A stretch of 64,000 bases of DNA from Parabacteroides distasonis (GTDB lineage: Bacteria > Bacteroidota > Bacteroidia > Bacteroidales > Tannerellaceae): the NCBI RefSeq assembly GCF_004793765.1, contig NZ_SRYM01000003.1, positions 1 to 64,000 of the forward strand, read 5' to 3'. Position numbers and translations under genes: made by a program. Within the stretch, counting starts at the first letter, position 1; each line of letters opens with the position of its first letter. The notes below the pieces were generated by a model that saw nothing but the letters and a program-made list of their open reading frames with translations, did no database searches and had not been told where the DNA came from. This document shows, one piece after another, positions 45,973 to 55,106 of the stretch.

Positions 45973-46932
45973 ATGAAGAAAAAAGAATTAGTGGCTATCG
46001 CCTGCCTGCTTTGTTTTTGCTCTTGTAATAGAACGGAAAAGGAAATACCTAGCCCCGACCTGCAAGAGGAATTATCACCCATACAGTTTACGATCGATTT
46101 ACAAAAGGAAATATTACCCTTTCCCGTAACCAAGAGCATCCCCGAGTTGGATATCCCTGAGCCTATTCCCCAAAATCCCAATACCGAGGAAGATCCTTCT
46201 ACACCAGATATCGATCCGGATAATTTATACAACCGGATCGATTATATCGTATACCGAAGCGGAAAACCGGACATTCTGATAAAGCATAAGCAATTCACGC
46301 CTCAAGACCAGGATTTCACAATCATTTATGATTCACTGCCCTCCGGCAACTATCATCTTTGTTTCTTAGCCCACTCAGACAAGAATATCTCCGTGTCCGG
46401 ACAAACCGCGCTATTCAGTAAAGTATCAGATACGTTTCATCTTTTTCTAACTCAAGAGGTACAAGCGGGAGAAAGAATCATTAAAGATATCACCTTACAA
46501 AGAATTGTCGGTAAAATAGAGTTCATATCCACCGATACCGTACCTAAAGCCCTAAAAAGCTTCACGATAAATGTCTCCAACTATCAAAACAAGATTGACT
46601 TAACCTCCGGGAATGGCATTTCGCAAAACACGCCTTATACACAAACCAACACTTTTAACGACTCTGATATCGGGAAAACAAAATTCACCCATTCCTTCTT
46701 CACGTTTATCCCGGCTCCGGAATTCATGCTCAAAGCACACCTCTCGGCCAAAAATCAGATAAACGAAGTAACCCGGGAAAGAGAGATTAATGACATCCTG
46801 CCTCTCATAAATCACATTATTCGTTATACCGGGATTCTCTACGCTCCAAAGGAATCAGACGACACCTTCACCCTTGATATATTAAACGGCGGCAAATGGG
46901 ATAGCCCCATTGACAAAGATCTAAATGATTAA
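45973..46932 (+). CDS. FimB/Mfa2-like lipoprotein, fimbrial anchor type
   Basis: 319 residues. Lipobox FCSCNRT (Cys near residue 18), a Pro/Asp/Glu-rich linker (about 40-80), then two beta-rich domains with LQRIVGKIEFISTD, reminiscent of Mfa2/FimB anchor proteins of Bacteroidales. No fimbrillin gene is adjacent, so it is an orphan. Family assignment is by pattern only. A perfect palindromic terminator follows 9 bp after the stop. Confidence 0.6.
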   Translation: MKKKELVAIACLLCFCSCNRTEKEIPSPDLQEELSPIQFTIDLQKEILPFPVTKSIPELDIPEPIPQNPNTEEDPSTPDIDPDNLYNRIDYIVYRSGKPDILIKHKQFTPQDQDFTIIYDSLPSGNYHLCFLAHSDKNISVSGQTALFSKVSDTFHLFLTQEVQAGERIIKDITLQRIVGKIEFISTDTVPKALKSFTINVSNYQNKIDLTSGNGISQNTPYTQTNTFNDSDIGKTKFTHSFFTFIPAPEFMLKAHLSAKNQINEVTREREINDILPLINHIIRYTGILYAPKESDDTFTLDILNGGKWDSPIDKDLND

Positions 46933-46941
46933 CACAAAACC

Positions 46942-46963
46942 GGTGTGCCAAATTTGGCACACC
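46942..46963 (+). terminator. Palindromic terminator after the FimB/Mfa2-like gene
   Basis: Perfect 22-bp palindrome (GGTGTGCCAAA and its complement, no spacer) followed after 7 bases by CTTTT. Confidence 0.65.
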
Positions 46964-46989
46964 AGCTACCTTTTCCCTAACCTTCACAC

Positions 46990-47243
46990 TTATTTTATAT
47001 CTTCTATCTTGAAGAGAGCGTTAAATCTCCATCAAACTAAAAGTCTCACGAACCTCATCCCCCGCATACCGACCAAACGTAAAGTCTCTTTCTGGGCAGT
47101 CGTCGTTTTTTTGTAAACGTCTACGGCATCCTCAGCATTTCCCTATACGCATAAAAAATTATATTTGAGACAGCTTCTTCCAAGAACTGATTCATCGTGG
47201 TAAGCTCATGAATATCGTTCTTAATGCGTAATATTTTTTGCAT
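46990..47243 (-). pseudogene. Remnant of an RsbW-like anti-sigma factor kinase gene
   Basis: From the ATG at 47243 a 40-codon frame reads MQKILRIKNDIHELTTMNQF and then LEEAVSNIIFYAYREML. The first part is like the N terminus of RsbW-type kinases and the second is the N-box of their ATPase fold (LEEAVxNxIxYAY), but the 35 or so residues expected between them are missing. After the stop at 47121 another frame reads LVGMRGMRFVRLLV, like the GGMGIxFVRxLM G-box, an in-frame TGA, and a tail ending at 46990. Together these look like one decayed gene. Confidence 0.45.
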
Positions 47244-47339
47244 ATATCCGAAAATTTTGCGCTAAAGATACTAAAAAAGAAATATCCTTTCCGTAAGATT
47301 TGTATCTTTACCTCCAAATAGTATTTAAGGTATAGAGCT

Positions 47340-47741
47340 ATGGCTAAAAGATATTTAATAAACATATGCTTATTGATCGCCGTCTTATGCGGATTCAGTA
47401 GTTGCGAGGAAGATCCGTATTATGATCCGTATGAGGAAATCACCTATGATTTATGTAATTACGTATGGACAGATTGGTTTGTCGTAGACGGTTTAGATTG
47501 TGAGCAGCAACTTACATTTAATCCAGATGGAAAAGGATGGGATACAAGAATTTATCATTACCCTAGCGGACGCATAGATCGAGAGGAAATCCCATTCTAC
47601 TGGGACTGGGACAATTATTATACCGATATACTTTATATGGACTATGAAGACGGACGAACAACACTAGAGAACGTATGGATTAGTGGCCGGACTTTTAAAT
47701 GCCTATATAATGGCGAACGGGTAACATTTAAGGCCTATTAA
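47340..47741 (+). CDS. Small acidic lipoprotein, unknown function
   Basis: 133 residues. Lipobox FSSCEED (Cys near residue 22), then a sequence rich in Trp, Tyr and Asp (YWDWDNYYTDILYMDYEDG) that alternates like a small beta-barrel or lipocalin-like sheet. I do not recognise the family. A -7-like TATCTTTA lies at 47303-47310. It stands alone between decayed genes. Confidence 0.6.
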   Translation: MAKRYLINICLLIAVLCGFSSCEEDPYYDPYEEITYDLCNYVWTDWFVVDGLDCEQQLTFNPDGKGWDTRIYHYPSGRIDREEIPFYWDWDNYYTDILYMDYEDGRTTLENVWISGRTFKCLYNGERVTFKAY

Positions 47742-47801
47742 ATAGATCTTTATTTGATAGGCCCCCCCAATAAAGGGTTATTTTCTAAACAATACATTGA
47801 G

Positions 47802-48034
47802 TTATTTACAGAGTAACCGTTCTATCTTATCCTTAAGCGGAAATAGATCGGTTTGAATGGTTCCCCACACAATCTCATCCCGAATCTGATAATATATCCA
47901 TGCACCAACACATGGCGCATGCCTATGACCTCATCCCATGCGATCCCTTGATGATCGCAAAACGCAATATCTTGTTCCTGGATCGCCTCCTGCATATGCC
48001 GTAGGCGTGTATTGTCTTTAGGCTTCTCTCTCAT
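47802..48034 (-). pseudogene. Decayed HEPN-domain (HepT-like) toxin gene
   Basis: The frame from 48034 begins MREKPKDNTRLRHMQEAI, as HepT proteins do, skips the middle of the fold (about 40 residues shorter than usual), and keeps the RNase motif RHVLVH (Rx4H). Two codons later the frame shifts: in the next frame it continues YYQIRDEIVWGTIQTDLFPL and ends KIERLLCK at 47802, the expected C terminus. So the gene has both an internal deletion and a frameshift and should be inactive. Confidence 0.75.
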
Positions 48035-48314
48035 ATACCAATATTTTATCCCGATCTACAGAAGAAACGGCAAAATCCTTCAATTGTCCTTCCTCCACCA
48101 AATCAACCTTACGATGCGACAATTGACTTAGAGCTTCCACCATACCCTCATACTTGAATAATGTAATACGAGCGTGGGAGTCAAAACGAACCAGAATATC
48201 AATATCACTATCCTTCGTCTCCTCTCCACGTGAATAGGAACCAAACACCCATGCTTTCTCTATTGATTCAAAAAGAAAAAGCCTCTTAGCTTATTAATTA
48301 AGCTGTTGTTCCAT
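48018..48314 (-). pseudogene. Decayed MNT-type nucleotidyltransferase (MntA-like) antitoxin gene
   Basis: An open frame from 48248 (GTG) gives 76 residues starting inside the active-site motif FGSYSRGEETKDSDIDIL (GSx10DxD) and ending KDFAVSSVDRDKILVYEREA. The preceding residues ESIEKAWV are in the same frame, but the N-terminal helix LINKLRGFFF is in another, the switch falling at a TTTTTCTTTTT tract (48270-48280), and a possible ATG at 48314 is in a third. The antitoxin overlaps the hepT remnant by 17 bp, as in functional pairs. Confidence 0.7.
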
Positions 48315-48489
48315 CTTTTAGAGATTACCTTGCGCAAATATAAACAATATTCCCACCACAAGAAACAACCTGCGGTAAGAAAACACTTATTTACTCTCTC
48401 TTTATACAAGAGACAAAAAAACGTTTAACAATAAGGAGATCAACTCACTTGTTTTGAGCAAGTTTGATAAAAAAGGGAGGAAACAAAAG
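48315..48489. other. Intergenic, no gene seen
   Basis: AT-rich gap between the toxin-antitoxin remnant and tRNA-Arg. No clear terminator or promoter was found. Confidence 0.4.
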
Positions 48490-48561
48490 TAGTCTCGCCG
48501 GGAATCGAACCCGGATCTAAAGTTTAGGAAACTTCTATTCTATCCGTTGAACTACAAGACC
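48490..48561 (-). tRNA. tRNA-Arg (anticodon CCT)
   Basis: A 72-base cloverleaf on the minus strand. Acceptor GGTCTTG pairs with CGAGACT (first pair G-U), anticodon loop TTCCTAA, T arm CCGGG-TTCGATT-CCCGG, discriminator A. CCA is not encoded. It reads AGG codons. Confidence 0.92.
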
Positions 48562-48774
48562 AACTCTTTTGAGATCGCAAAAGTATAATCTTTTCCTCAA
48601 ATAGGCAACCGTTATCAAATGTTTTTATATGCCCGGCAACAACGGTCACATATCTGCCAGCTGCCATCGCAACCATTGTTGTCTCTCTCGACCCTATATC
48701 ATTTCACATTCATTCCGTATTCAAACACGATCCCCTCCTTATATAAATTCGATCACGATCCTATCTATTCTATA
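48562..48774. other. Intergenic, no gene seen
   Basis: Between tRNA-Arg and a 21-bp repeat array. No feature supported. Confidence 0.4.
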
Positions 48775-48858
48775 TTCACCGCCGCTGAATGATCGTTCAC
48801 CACCAGCGAATGACCATTCAGCGGCGGTGAACGATCGTTCGGTGACAGCGAACGAAGG
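48775..48858. repeat. Intergenic array of four 21-bp units
   Basis: Units start at 48775, 48796, 48817 and 48838, each beginning TTC and containing a GAA(T/C)GA motif. Units 1 and 3 are related by inversion of the core (CACCGCCGCTGAA against TTCAGCGGCGGTG), so the array can fold into a strong hairpin. It lies 51 bp from the recO 3' end. Confidence 0.6.
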
Positions 48859-48909
48859 ATACACGATTATCCTTCATAAAATAAGAAGGTTACAAAAGAT
48901 GTATATAAA

Positions 48910-49635
48910 TCAATCAAATAAGCTTTGCATCACCGATAACGATTTGATTTCCGGGAAATCCGGGAGATGCAGACGGTAATATTCAAGAACACGATGAATA
49001 ATACGGACCCGCTCTTGACGGGAAAAACCATAAAGCGACATATTCTCAAAGCTGATACGAAGCAAACGGGAAAAGAAAGCACTCTCCACCTTATTTAAAT
49101 AATGCCGATGCATTGGGATATGATCCGTAAACACCCCATTCAACATATCGAAATAATACCCCACCCGATGTGATTCCACGTTCGGGAAAATACCGAGATA
49201 GTGGAGAAGACCTAACAAGAAAACCAAATGAAAATTAGCGATACCTTTATCCGCATACTCCAATAGATGTATAGACTCGTACAGGTAATCAAATAAACGA
49301 GGATCCGGTTCCGTATCTTTTAGAACCCTAAAAAGAACCTCCGAGAGGAAAAGCGCCAATACATTCTTAACCGGATCACAACAAACATCATTCAGCGGAA
49401 AACAAATGCGGGTCTCCTTAATCCGGTGCAAATCCCGCTTATTCAAGTGCTCCACCTCCATCTCCAGAACGGACAAAGGTATAAACAAAGCCTTCGATAC
49501 CGTGCTTTTCTTCCCACGGCTACGACTAACCAGATACGAGGCCCGGCCAAACGCCTCCGTATACATATATATAATAGAATATTTATCATTGTAAGGGATC
49601 GTATGCAAGACAATCCCCCTCGTTTTACACAACAT
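48910..49635 (-). CDS. recO: DNA repair protein RecO
   Basis: 241 residues. N-terminal OB-fold (KTRGIVLHTIPYNDKYSIIYMYTEAFGR) followed by a helical domain, as in RecO of Bacteroidetes. The Cys residues of a canonical zinc finger are not all present (FPLNDVCCDP only), which is common in this phylum. RecO loads RecA with RecR on SSB-coated DNA. It diverges from the DUF2721 gene. Confidence 0.9.
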   Translation of the reverse strand: MLCKTRGIVLHTIPYNDKYSIIYMYTEAFGRASYLVSRSRGKKSTVSKALFIPLSVLEMEVEHLNKRDLHRIKETRICFPLNDVCCDPVKNVLALFLSEVLFRVLKDTEPDPRLFDYLYESIHLLEYADKGIANFHLVFLLGLLHYLGIFPNVESHRVGYYFDMLNGVFTDHIPMHRHYLNKVESAFFSRLLRISFENMSLYGFSRQERVRIIHRVLEYYRLHLPDFPEIKSLSVMQSLFD

Positions 49636-49641
49636 AATTCA

Positions 49642-49673
49642 TATCTTTGCGACGATGATTACGAACAAAGATA
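49642..49673. promoter_or_regulatory. Divergent -7 elements between recO and the DUF2721 gene
   Basis: TATCTTTG on the plus strand (49642-49649) toward the DUF2721 gene, and TATCTTTG on the minus strand (complement at 49666-49673) toward recO. Neither has a clear -33 TTTG. Confidence 0.4.
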
Positions 49674-49713
49674 CTCAAATTAACGTTATACATATAATTT
49701 AAAGTATAGAATT

Positions 49714-50118
49714 ATGTTGGACTTAACGACCCCTTCTTTATTGTTTTCCGCCATATCATTGATACTGTTGGCCTATACGAATCGCTTCCTTTCATACGCC
49801 AGCGTAGTGCGTGCCTTGAAAGAAAAGCATCAGCAAACCCATGACCCCAAGGATATCGCCCAGATAGCGAACCTGCGGAAAAGGCTCTATCTGACCCGTT
49901 CCATGCAAATATTAGGAATACTCAGCTTGCTGCTCTGCGTGATCGCAATGTTCTTCATTTATGTATCGTGGCAGGTTTTCGCCGCATGGATATTCGGCAT
50001 AGCCTTATTGCTATTAGCGGCGTCGTTATGTGTATGTATCTGGGAAATAAATATTTCCGTTAAGGCCTTGGAAATTTATCTGGAAGATATAAGTTCTAAA
50101 GAGAAGTTAAAACAGTGA
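49714..50118 (+). CDS. DUF2721-family small membrane protein
   Basis: 134 residues with three membrane segments (SLLFSAISLILLAYTNRFL, MQILGILSLLLCVIAMFFIY and AAWIFGIALLLLAASLCVCIW). A charged loop with RSMQILG separates the first two, and the C-terminal EINIS-KALEIYLEDI is typical of DUF2721. Function unknown; inner membrane. It stands alone before the tRNA-Glu/rpsT unit. Confidence 0.75.
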   Translation: MLDLTTPSLLFSAISLILLAYTNRFLSYASVVRALKEKHQQTHDPKDIAQIANLRKRLYLTRSMQILGILSLLLCVIAMFFIYVSWQVFAAWIFGIALLLLAASLCVCIWEINISVKALEIYLEDISSKEKLKQ

Positions 50119-50145
50119 GTAGTATTAAATTTTCCTTCGAAATGT

Positions 50146-50176
50146 TTTGCCAGTTCAGAGAGATCGTCTATCTTTG
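50146..50176 (+). promoter_or_regulatory. Promoter of the tRNA-Glu/rpsT unit
   Basis: TTTG (50146-50149), 19 bp, TATCTTTG (50169-50176): a full consensus Bacteroidetes promoter, about 58 bp before the first tRNA-Glu. It lies outside the duplicated segment, so copies 2 and 3 have no promoter of this kind. Confidence 0.8.
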
Positions 50177-50234
50177 CACACGCAATCGGGAAATCATTTT
50201 CTTAGAACGTTAAAAGTGAGAACTTTGACATTTT

Positions 50235-50306
50235 GGCCCATTCGTCTATCGGCTAGGACGCAAGATTTTCATTCTTGAAAGAGGGGTTCGATTCCCCTAT
50301 GGGCTA
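50235..50306 (+). tRNA. tRNA-Glu (anticodon TTC), copy 1
   Basis: 72-base cloverleaf: acceptor GGCCCAT with ATGGGCT, anticodon loop TTTTCAT, T arm GGGG-TTCGATT-CCCC, discriminator A. Nearest to the only promoter. Confidence 0.95.
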
Positions 50307-50347
50307 CAATAAACAGGATTAAAAAACAATAAAGAGAAGATCTAGAA

Positions 50348-50602
50348 ATGGCAAATCATAAGTCATCAATCAAGAGAATCAGACAGACAAACGCAAGACG
50401 TTTGCGTAACAGATATTACGCAAAGACAGCTAGAAACGCTATGAAAGTTTTGCGCGCTACTGAAGACAAGAATGAAGCACAAGCTTTATTCCCTAAGGTA
50501 TGCTCTATGTTGGATAAGCTTGCAAAAAAGAACGTTATCCACAAGAACAAGGCCGGCAATCTGAAATCCAAGTTGGCTAAGCACGTTAATGCGTTAGCAT
50601 AA
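50348..50602 (+). CDS. rpsT: 30S ribosomal protein S20, copy 1
   Basis: 84 residues, Lys/Arg-rich, full length. [13 protein letters not shown] is the S20 N terminus, and the helical body follows. It binds 16S rRNA during small-subunit assembly. It is transcribed behind tRNA-Glu copy 1 and closed by a terminator. Its protein is identical to that of copy 2. Confidence 0.97.
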   Translation: MANHKSSIKRIRQTNARRLRNRYYAKTARNAMKVLRATEDKNEAQALFPKVCSMLDKLAKKNVIHKNKAGNLKSKLAKHVNALA

Positions 50603-50630
50603 GCAGAAGGTAATTACTTTTACAAGTATA

Positions 50631-50660
50631 AAGCCGGACTCTCAGCAAGCCCGGCTTTTT
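50631..50660 (+). terminator. Terminator after rpsT copy 1
   Basis: Stem AAGCCGG/CCGGCTT (50631-50637 with 50651-50657) followed by TTT. Confidence 0.8.
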
Positions 50661-50669
50661 AGGCCTAAT

Positions 50670-50741
50670 GGCCCATTCGTCTATCGGCTAGGACGCAAGA
50701 TTTTCATTCTTGAAAGAGGGGTTCGATTCCCCTATGGGCTA
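50670..50741 (+). tRNA. tRNA-Glu (anticodon TTC), copy 2
   Basis: Identical to copy 1, 435 bp downstream. It follows a terminator and has no promoter of its own that I can see. Confidence 0.95.
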
Positions 50742-50782
50742 CAATAAACAGGATTAAAAAACAATAAAGAGAAGATCTAGAA

Positions 50783-51037
50783 ATGGCAAATCATAAGTCA
50801 TCAATCAAGAGAATCAGACAGACAAACGCAAGACGTTTGCGTAACAGATATTACGCAAAGACAGCTAGAAACGCTATGAAAGTTTTGCGCGCTACTGAAG
50901 ACAAGAATGAAGCACAAGCTTTATTCCCTAAGGTATGCTCTATGTTGGATAAGCTTGCAAAAAAGAACGTTATCCACAAGAACAAGGCCGGCAATCTGAA
51001 ATCCAAGTTGGCTAAGCACGTTAATGCGTTAGCATAA
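50783..51037 (+). CDS. rpsT: 30S ribosomal protein S20, copy 2
   Basis: 84 residues, same as copy 1 in protein and, as far as I compared, in DNA. Expression would depend on read-through of the terminator at 50631-50660. Confidence 0.95.
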   Translation: MANHKSSIKRIRQTNARRLRNRYYAKTARNAMKVLRATEDKNEAQALFPKVCSMLDKLAKKNVIHKNKAGNLKSKLAKHVNALA

Positions 51038-51065
51038 GCAGAAGGTAATTACTTTTACAAGTATA

Positions 51066-51095
51066 AAGCCGGACTCTCAGCAAGCCCGGCTTTTT
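51066..51095 (+). terminator. Terminator after rpsT copy 2
   Basis: Same hairpin as at 50631-50660, 435 bp on. Confidence 0.8.
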
Positions 51096-51104
51096 AGGCC
51101 TAAT

Positions 51105-51176
51105 GGCCCATTCGTCTATCGGCTAGGACGCAAGATTTTCATTCTTGAAAGAGGGGTTCGATTCCCCTATGGGCTA
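51105..51176 (+). tRNA. tRNA-Glu (anticodon TTC), copy 3
   Basis: Identical tRNA sequence. It ends the duplicated block; the base after 51177 differs from copies 1 and 2. Confidence 0.95.
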
Positions 51177-51183
51177 CCAACCT

Positions 51184-51227
51184 AAAAAGGAGAGAGATAA
51201 GTTTATGGCTTATCTTTCTCCTTTTTT
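51184..51227 (+). terminator. Terminator after the tRNA-Glu/rpsT block
   Basis: Long stem AAAAAGGAGA..GATAAG against CTTATC..TCTCCTTTTTT with a loop of about 7 bases, ending in six Ts. Confidence 0.85.
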
Positions 51228-51290
51228 ATTATCCCTGTCCTTTTTTCGCTATTTTCACATCCCCCACTTCGCTATCTCGATAAAAACCAC

Positions 51291-51298
51291 TACATTTG
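51291..51298 (+). promoter_or_regulatory. -7 element for gyrB
   Basis: TACATTTG, 53 bp before the gyrB ATG; fits TAnnTTTG. A -33 TTTG is not obvious. Confidence 0.45.
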
Positions 51299-51324
51299 TT
51301 AGATTTTTTTGAGGACATAGATAA

Positions 51325-53307
<1,983 letters not shown>

Positions 53308-53311
53308 AATC

Positions 53312-55084
53312 ATGAAAGTCCGTCGTCCGAATCTAGAGACCCTATACAAAGAAGTTGATAATTATATACCGGCTAAAGAAAGCCTTCAACCTCCCCGAAT
53401 AGGAATATCCGCTAACCGGAGAGACGGACTTTCCTGTATAGCCGAGACCTACGTGCAAGCCGTGCTGGATGCGGGGGGAGCTCCGGTACTTATCCCGGTG
53501 ATCACGGATCTGAAAGCATTGACCGTACTGGTATCCGAACTAGACGGATTGGTTATGAGCGGGGGTGGAGACATCAATCCGCTCTATTTGCATGAGGAGC
53601 CTATCCCGCAATTGCAAGACGTAGATACGTTACGCGACGAATACGATTTGATCTTGCTTCGCTTGGCCGCTAACCGACAAATTCCGATCATGGGTATTTG
53701 CCGGGGGCATCAGATCATGAATGTAGCGTTCGGAGGAAGTGTCTATCAAGACATCCATTCACAAGCCAATCATGCTCTATTGAAACATAGCCAGACATTG
53801 GCTCGGGAATATCCGTCGCATACAGTAACACTCGAACCGGGAATGAACCGCCTACGTACCATTTTCAATGGAGAAGAACAAATCCTTGTCAACTCTTTCC
53901 ACCATCAAGCGGTAAAAGAGGTCGCACCCGGTTTTAGGGCGACAGCGACCGCTCCAGATAGAATCAATGAGGCAATGGAACATACGGAGAAAACGATATT
54001 CGGCGTACAATGGCATCCGGAGGCCATGGCTCCGCAAGGGGATGAGGACATGAAAGCCTTATTCGCTTACCATATCGAGAATGCCCGCCGTTTCGCAAAA
54101 GCCAAAACGATCCATCAACGGATCATGACGATCGATTCCCATACAGATACCCCAATGATCTTTCCCGGCGAATTTAATATCGGGGAAAAAGAAGGTGGGA
54201 AAGTGAATCTTCCTTTTATGGAAGAAGGGCGTATCGACGCAACCTTTATGGTCGCCTATATCCCGCAAGGTAAACGAGATGAGGCATCCTTACAGGCAGC
54301 GACAGCGTATGCGATAGAACGGCTGAATCAAGTAAAACGCCAGCAAACCTTACATCCGGACCGGATGGCTATAGCAACTACCCCCCAAGAGATCCGAACA
54401 ATCAAAGCGCAAGGGAAAAAAGCGATCTGTCTCGGTATCGAGAATGGGTACGCTTTAGGAAAGCAGATCGAGAACCTACGGATGTTTAAGGAGATGGGAG
54501 TCTCTTATATCACCTTATGCCATAATGGGGATAACGATATTTGTGATTCCGCTAGAGGAAAACAGGAATGGAAAGGACTAAGTCCTTTCGGTAAGGAAGT
54601 GGTAAAAGAGATGAACCGGTTAGGAATCATGGTTGATATCTCGCATGCGGCGGAAAGTACCTTTTATCAGGTAATGGAAGTGAGCGAGACGCCAATCATA
54701 GCCTCCCACTCTTCCGCACGTGCGCTTTGCGATCATCCCCGTAACTTAACAGATGATCAGCTGAAAGCACTGGCTGCTCAAGGGGGTGTCGCCCAAATCT
54801 GCCTATACAAAGGATTCATCAATAAGGAAGAGGAAAAAGCTTCTTTAAGCGACGCTATCCGCCATATCAATCATATCGTGGATTTAATCGGTATCGATCA
54901 TGTAGGAATCGGCTCGGATTTTGACGGAGACGGGGAGCTGATCGGTTGCTCGGCTACCAACGAGTTGATTAACATTACCGTCCGACTTTTAGAAGAAGGA
55001 TATACGGAAGAAGATATACGGAAAATATGGGGTGGAAACTTGCTAAGGGTTATGACCGCTATACAAGATTCCCCAAACAAATAG
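53312..55084 (+). CDS. Fused class-I glutamine-amidotransferase-like hydrolase and M19 dipeptidase, cytoplasmic copy
   Basis: 590 residues. N-half: peptidase C26 (gamma-glutamyl hydrolase/PuuD type) with nucleophile Cys130 in MGICRGHQ and His235/Glu237 in QWHPEAM. C-half: membrane/renal dipeptidase M19 with the zinc ligands His277 and Asp279 (DSHTDT), Glu377 (GIENGY), His445 (VDISHA) and His466 (IASHSS). No signal peptide is visible. The start at 53312 avoids the 8-bp overlap with gyrB that the in-frame ATG at 53300 would cause; either is possible. One chain could cut a gamma-glutamyl bond and then the remaining dipeptide, for example glutathione or similar. The paralogue follows after 22 bp. 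Confidence 0.85.
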   Translation: MKVRRPNLETLYKEVDNYIPAKESLQPPRIGISANRRDGLSCIAETYVQAVLDAGGAPVLIPVITDLKALTVLVSELDGLVMSGGGDINPLYLHEEPIPQLQDVDTLRDEYDLILLRLAANRQIPIMGICRGHQIMNVAFGGSVYQDIHSQANHALLKHSQTLAREYPSHTVTLEPGMNRLRTIFNGEEQILVNSFHHQAVKEVAPGFRATATAPDRINEAMEHTEKTIFGVQWHPEAMAPQGDEDMKALFAYHIENARRFAKAKTIHQRIMTIDSHTDTPMIFPGEFNIGEKEGGKVNLPFMEEGRIDATFMVAYIPQGKRDEASLQAATAYAIERLNQVKRQQTLHPDRMAIATTPQEIRTIKAQGKKAICLGIENGYALGKQIENLRMFKEMGVSYITLCHNGDNDICDSARGKQEWKGLSPFGKEVVKEMNRLGIMVDISHAAESTFYQVMEVSETPIIASHSSARALCDHPRNLTDDQLKALAAQGGVAQICLYKGFINKEEEKASLSDAIRHINHIVDLIGIDHVGIGSDFDGDGELIGCSATNELINITVRLLEEGYTEEDIRKIWGGNLLRVMTAIQDSPNK

Positions 55085-55106
55085 CAAACGAAAACAACTA
55101 CATATT

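Larger units (their letters stand above)
50234..51177 (+). repeat. 435-bp tandem duplication of tRNA-Glu and rpsT, plus a third tRNA-Glu
   Basis: Segment 50234-50668 recurs at 50669-51103, apparently without a base change, and the first 74 bp recur again at 51104-51177. The pattern tRNA-rpsT-tRNA-rpsT-tRNA is what unequal crossing over between two flanking tRNA-Glu genes would leave. Confidence 0.9.

Noticed and set aside
46925-47116. A plus-strand 63-codon open frame after the FimB/Mfa2-like gene
   Set aside because: It runs through a terminator palindrome and opposite the RsbW-like remnant; it looks like chance.
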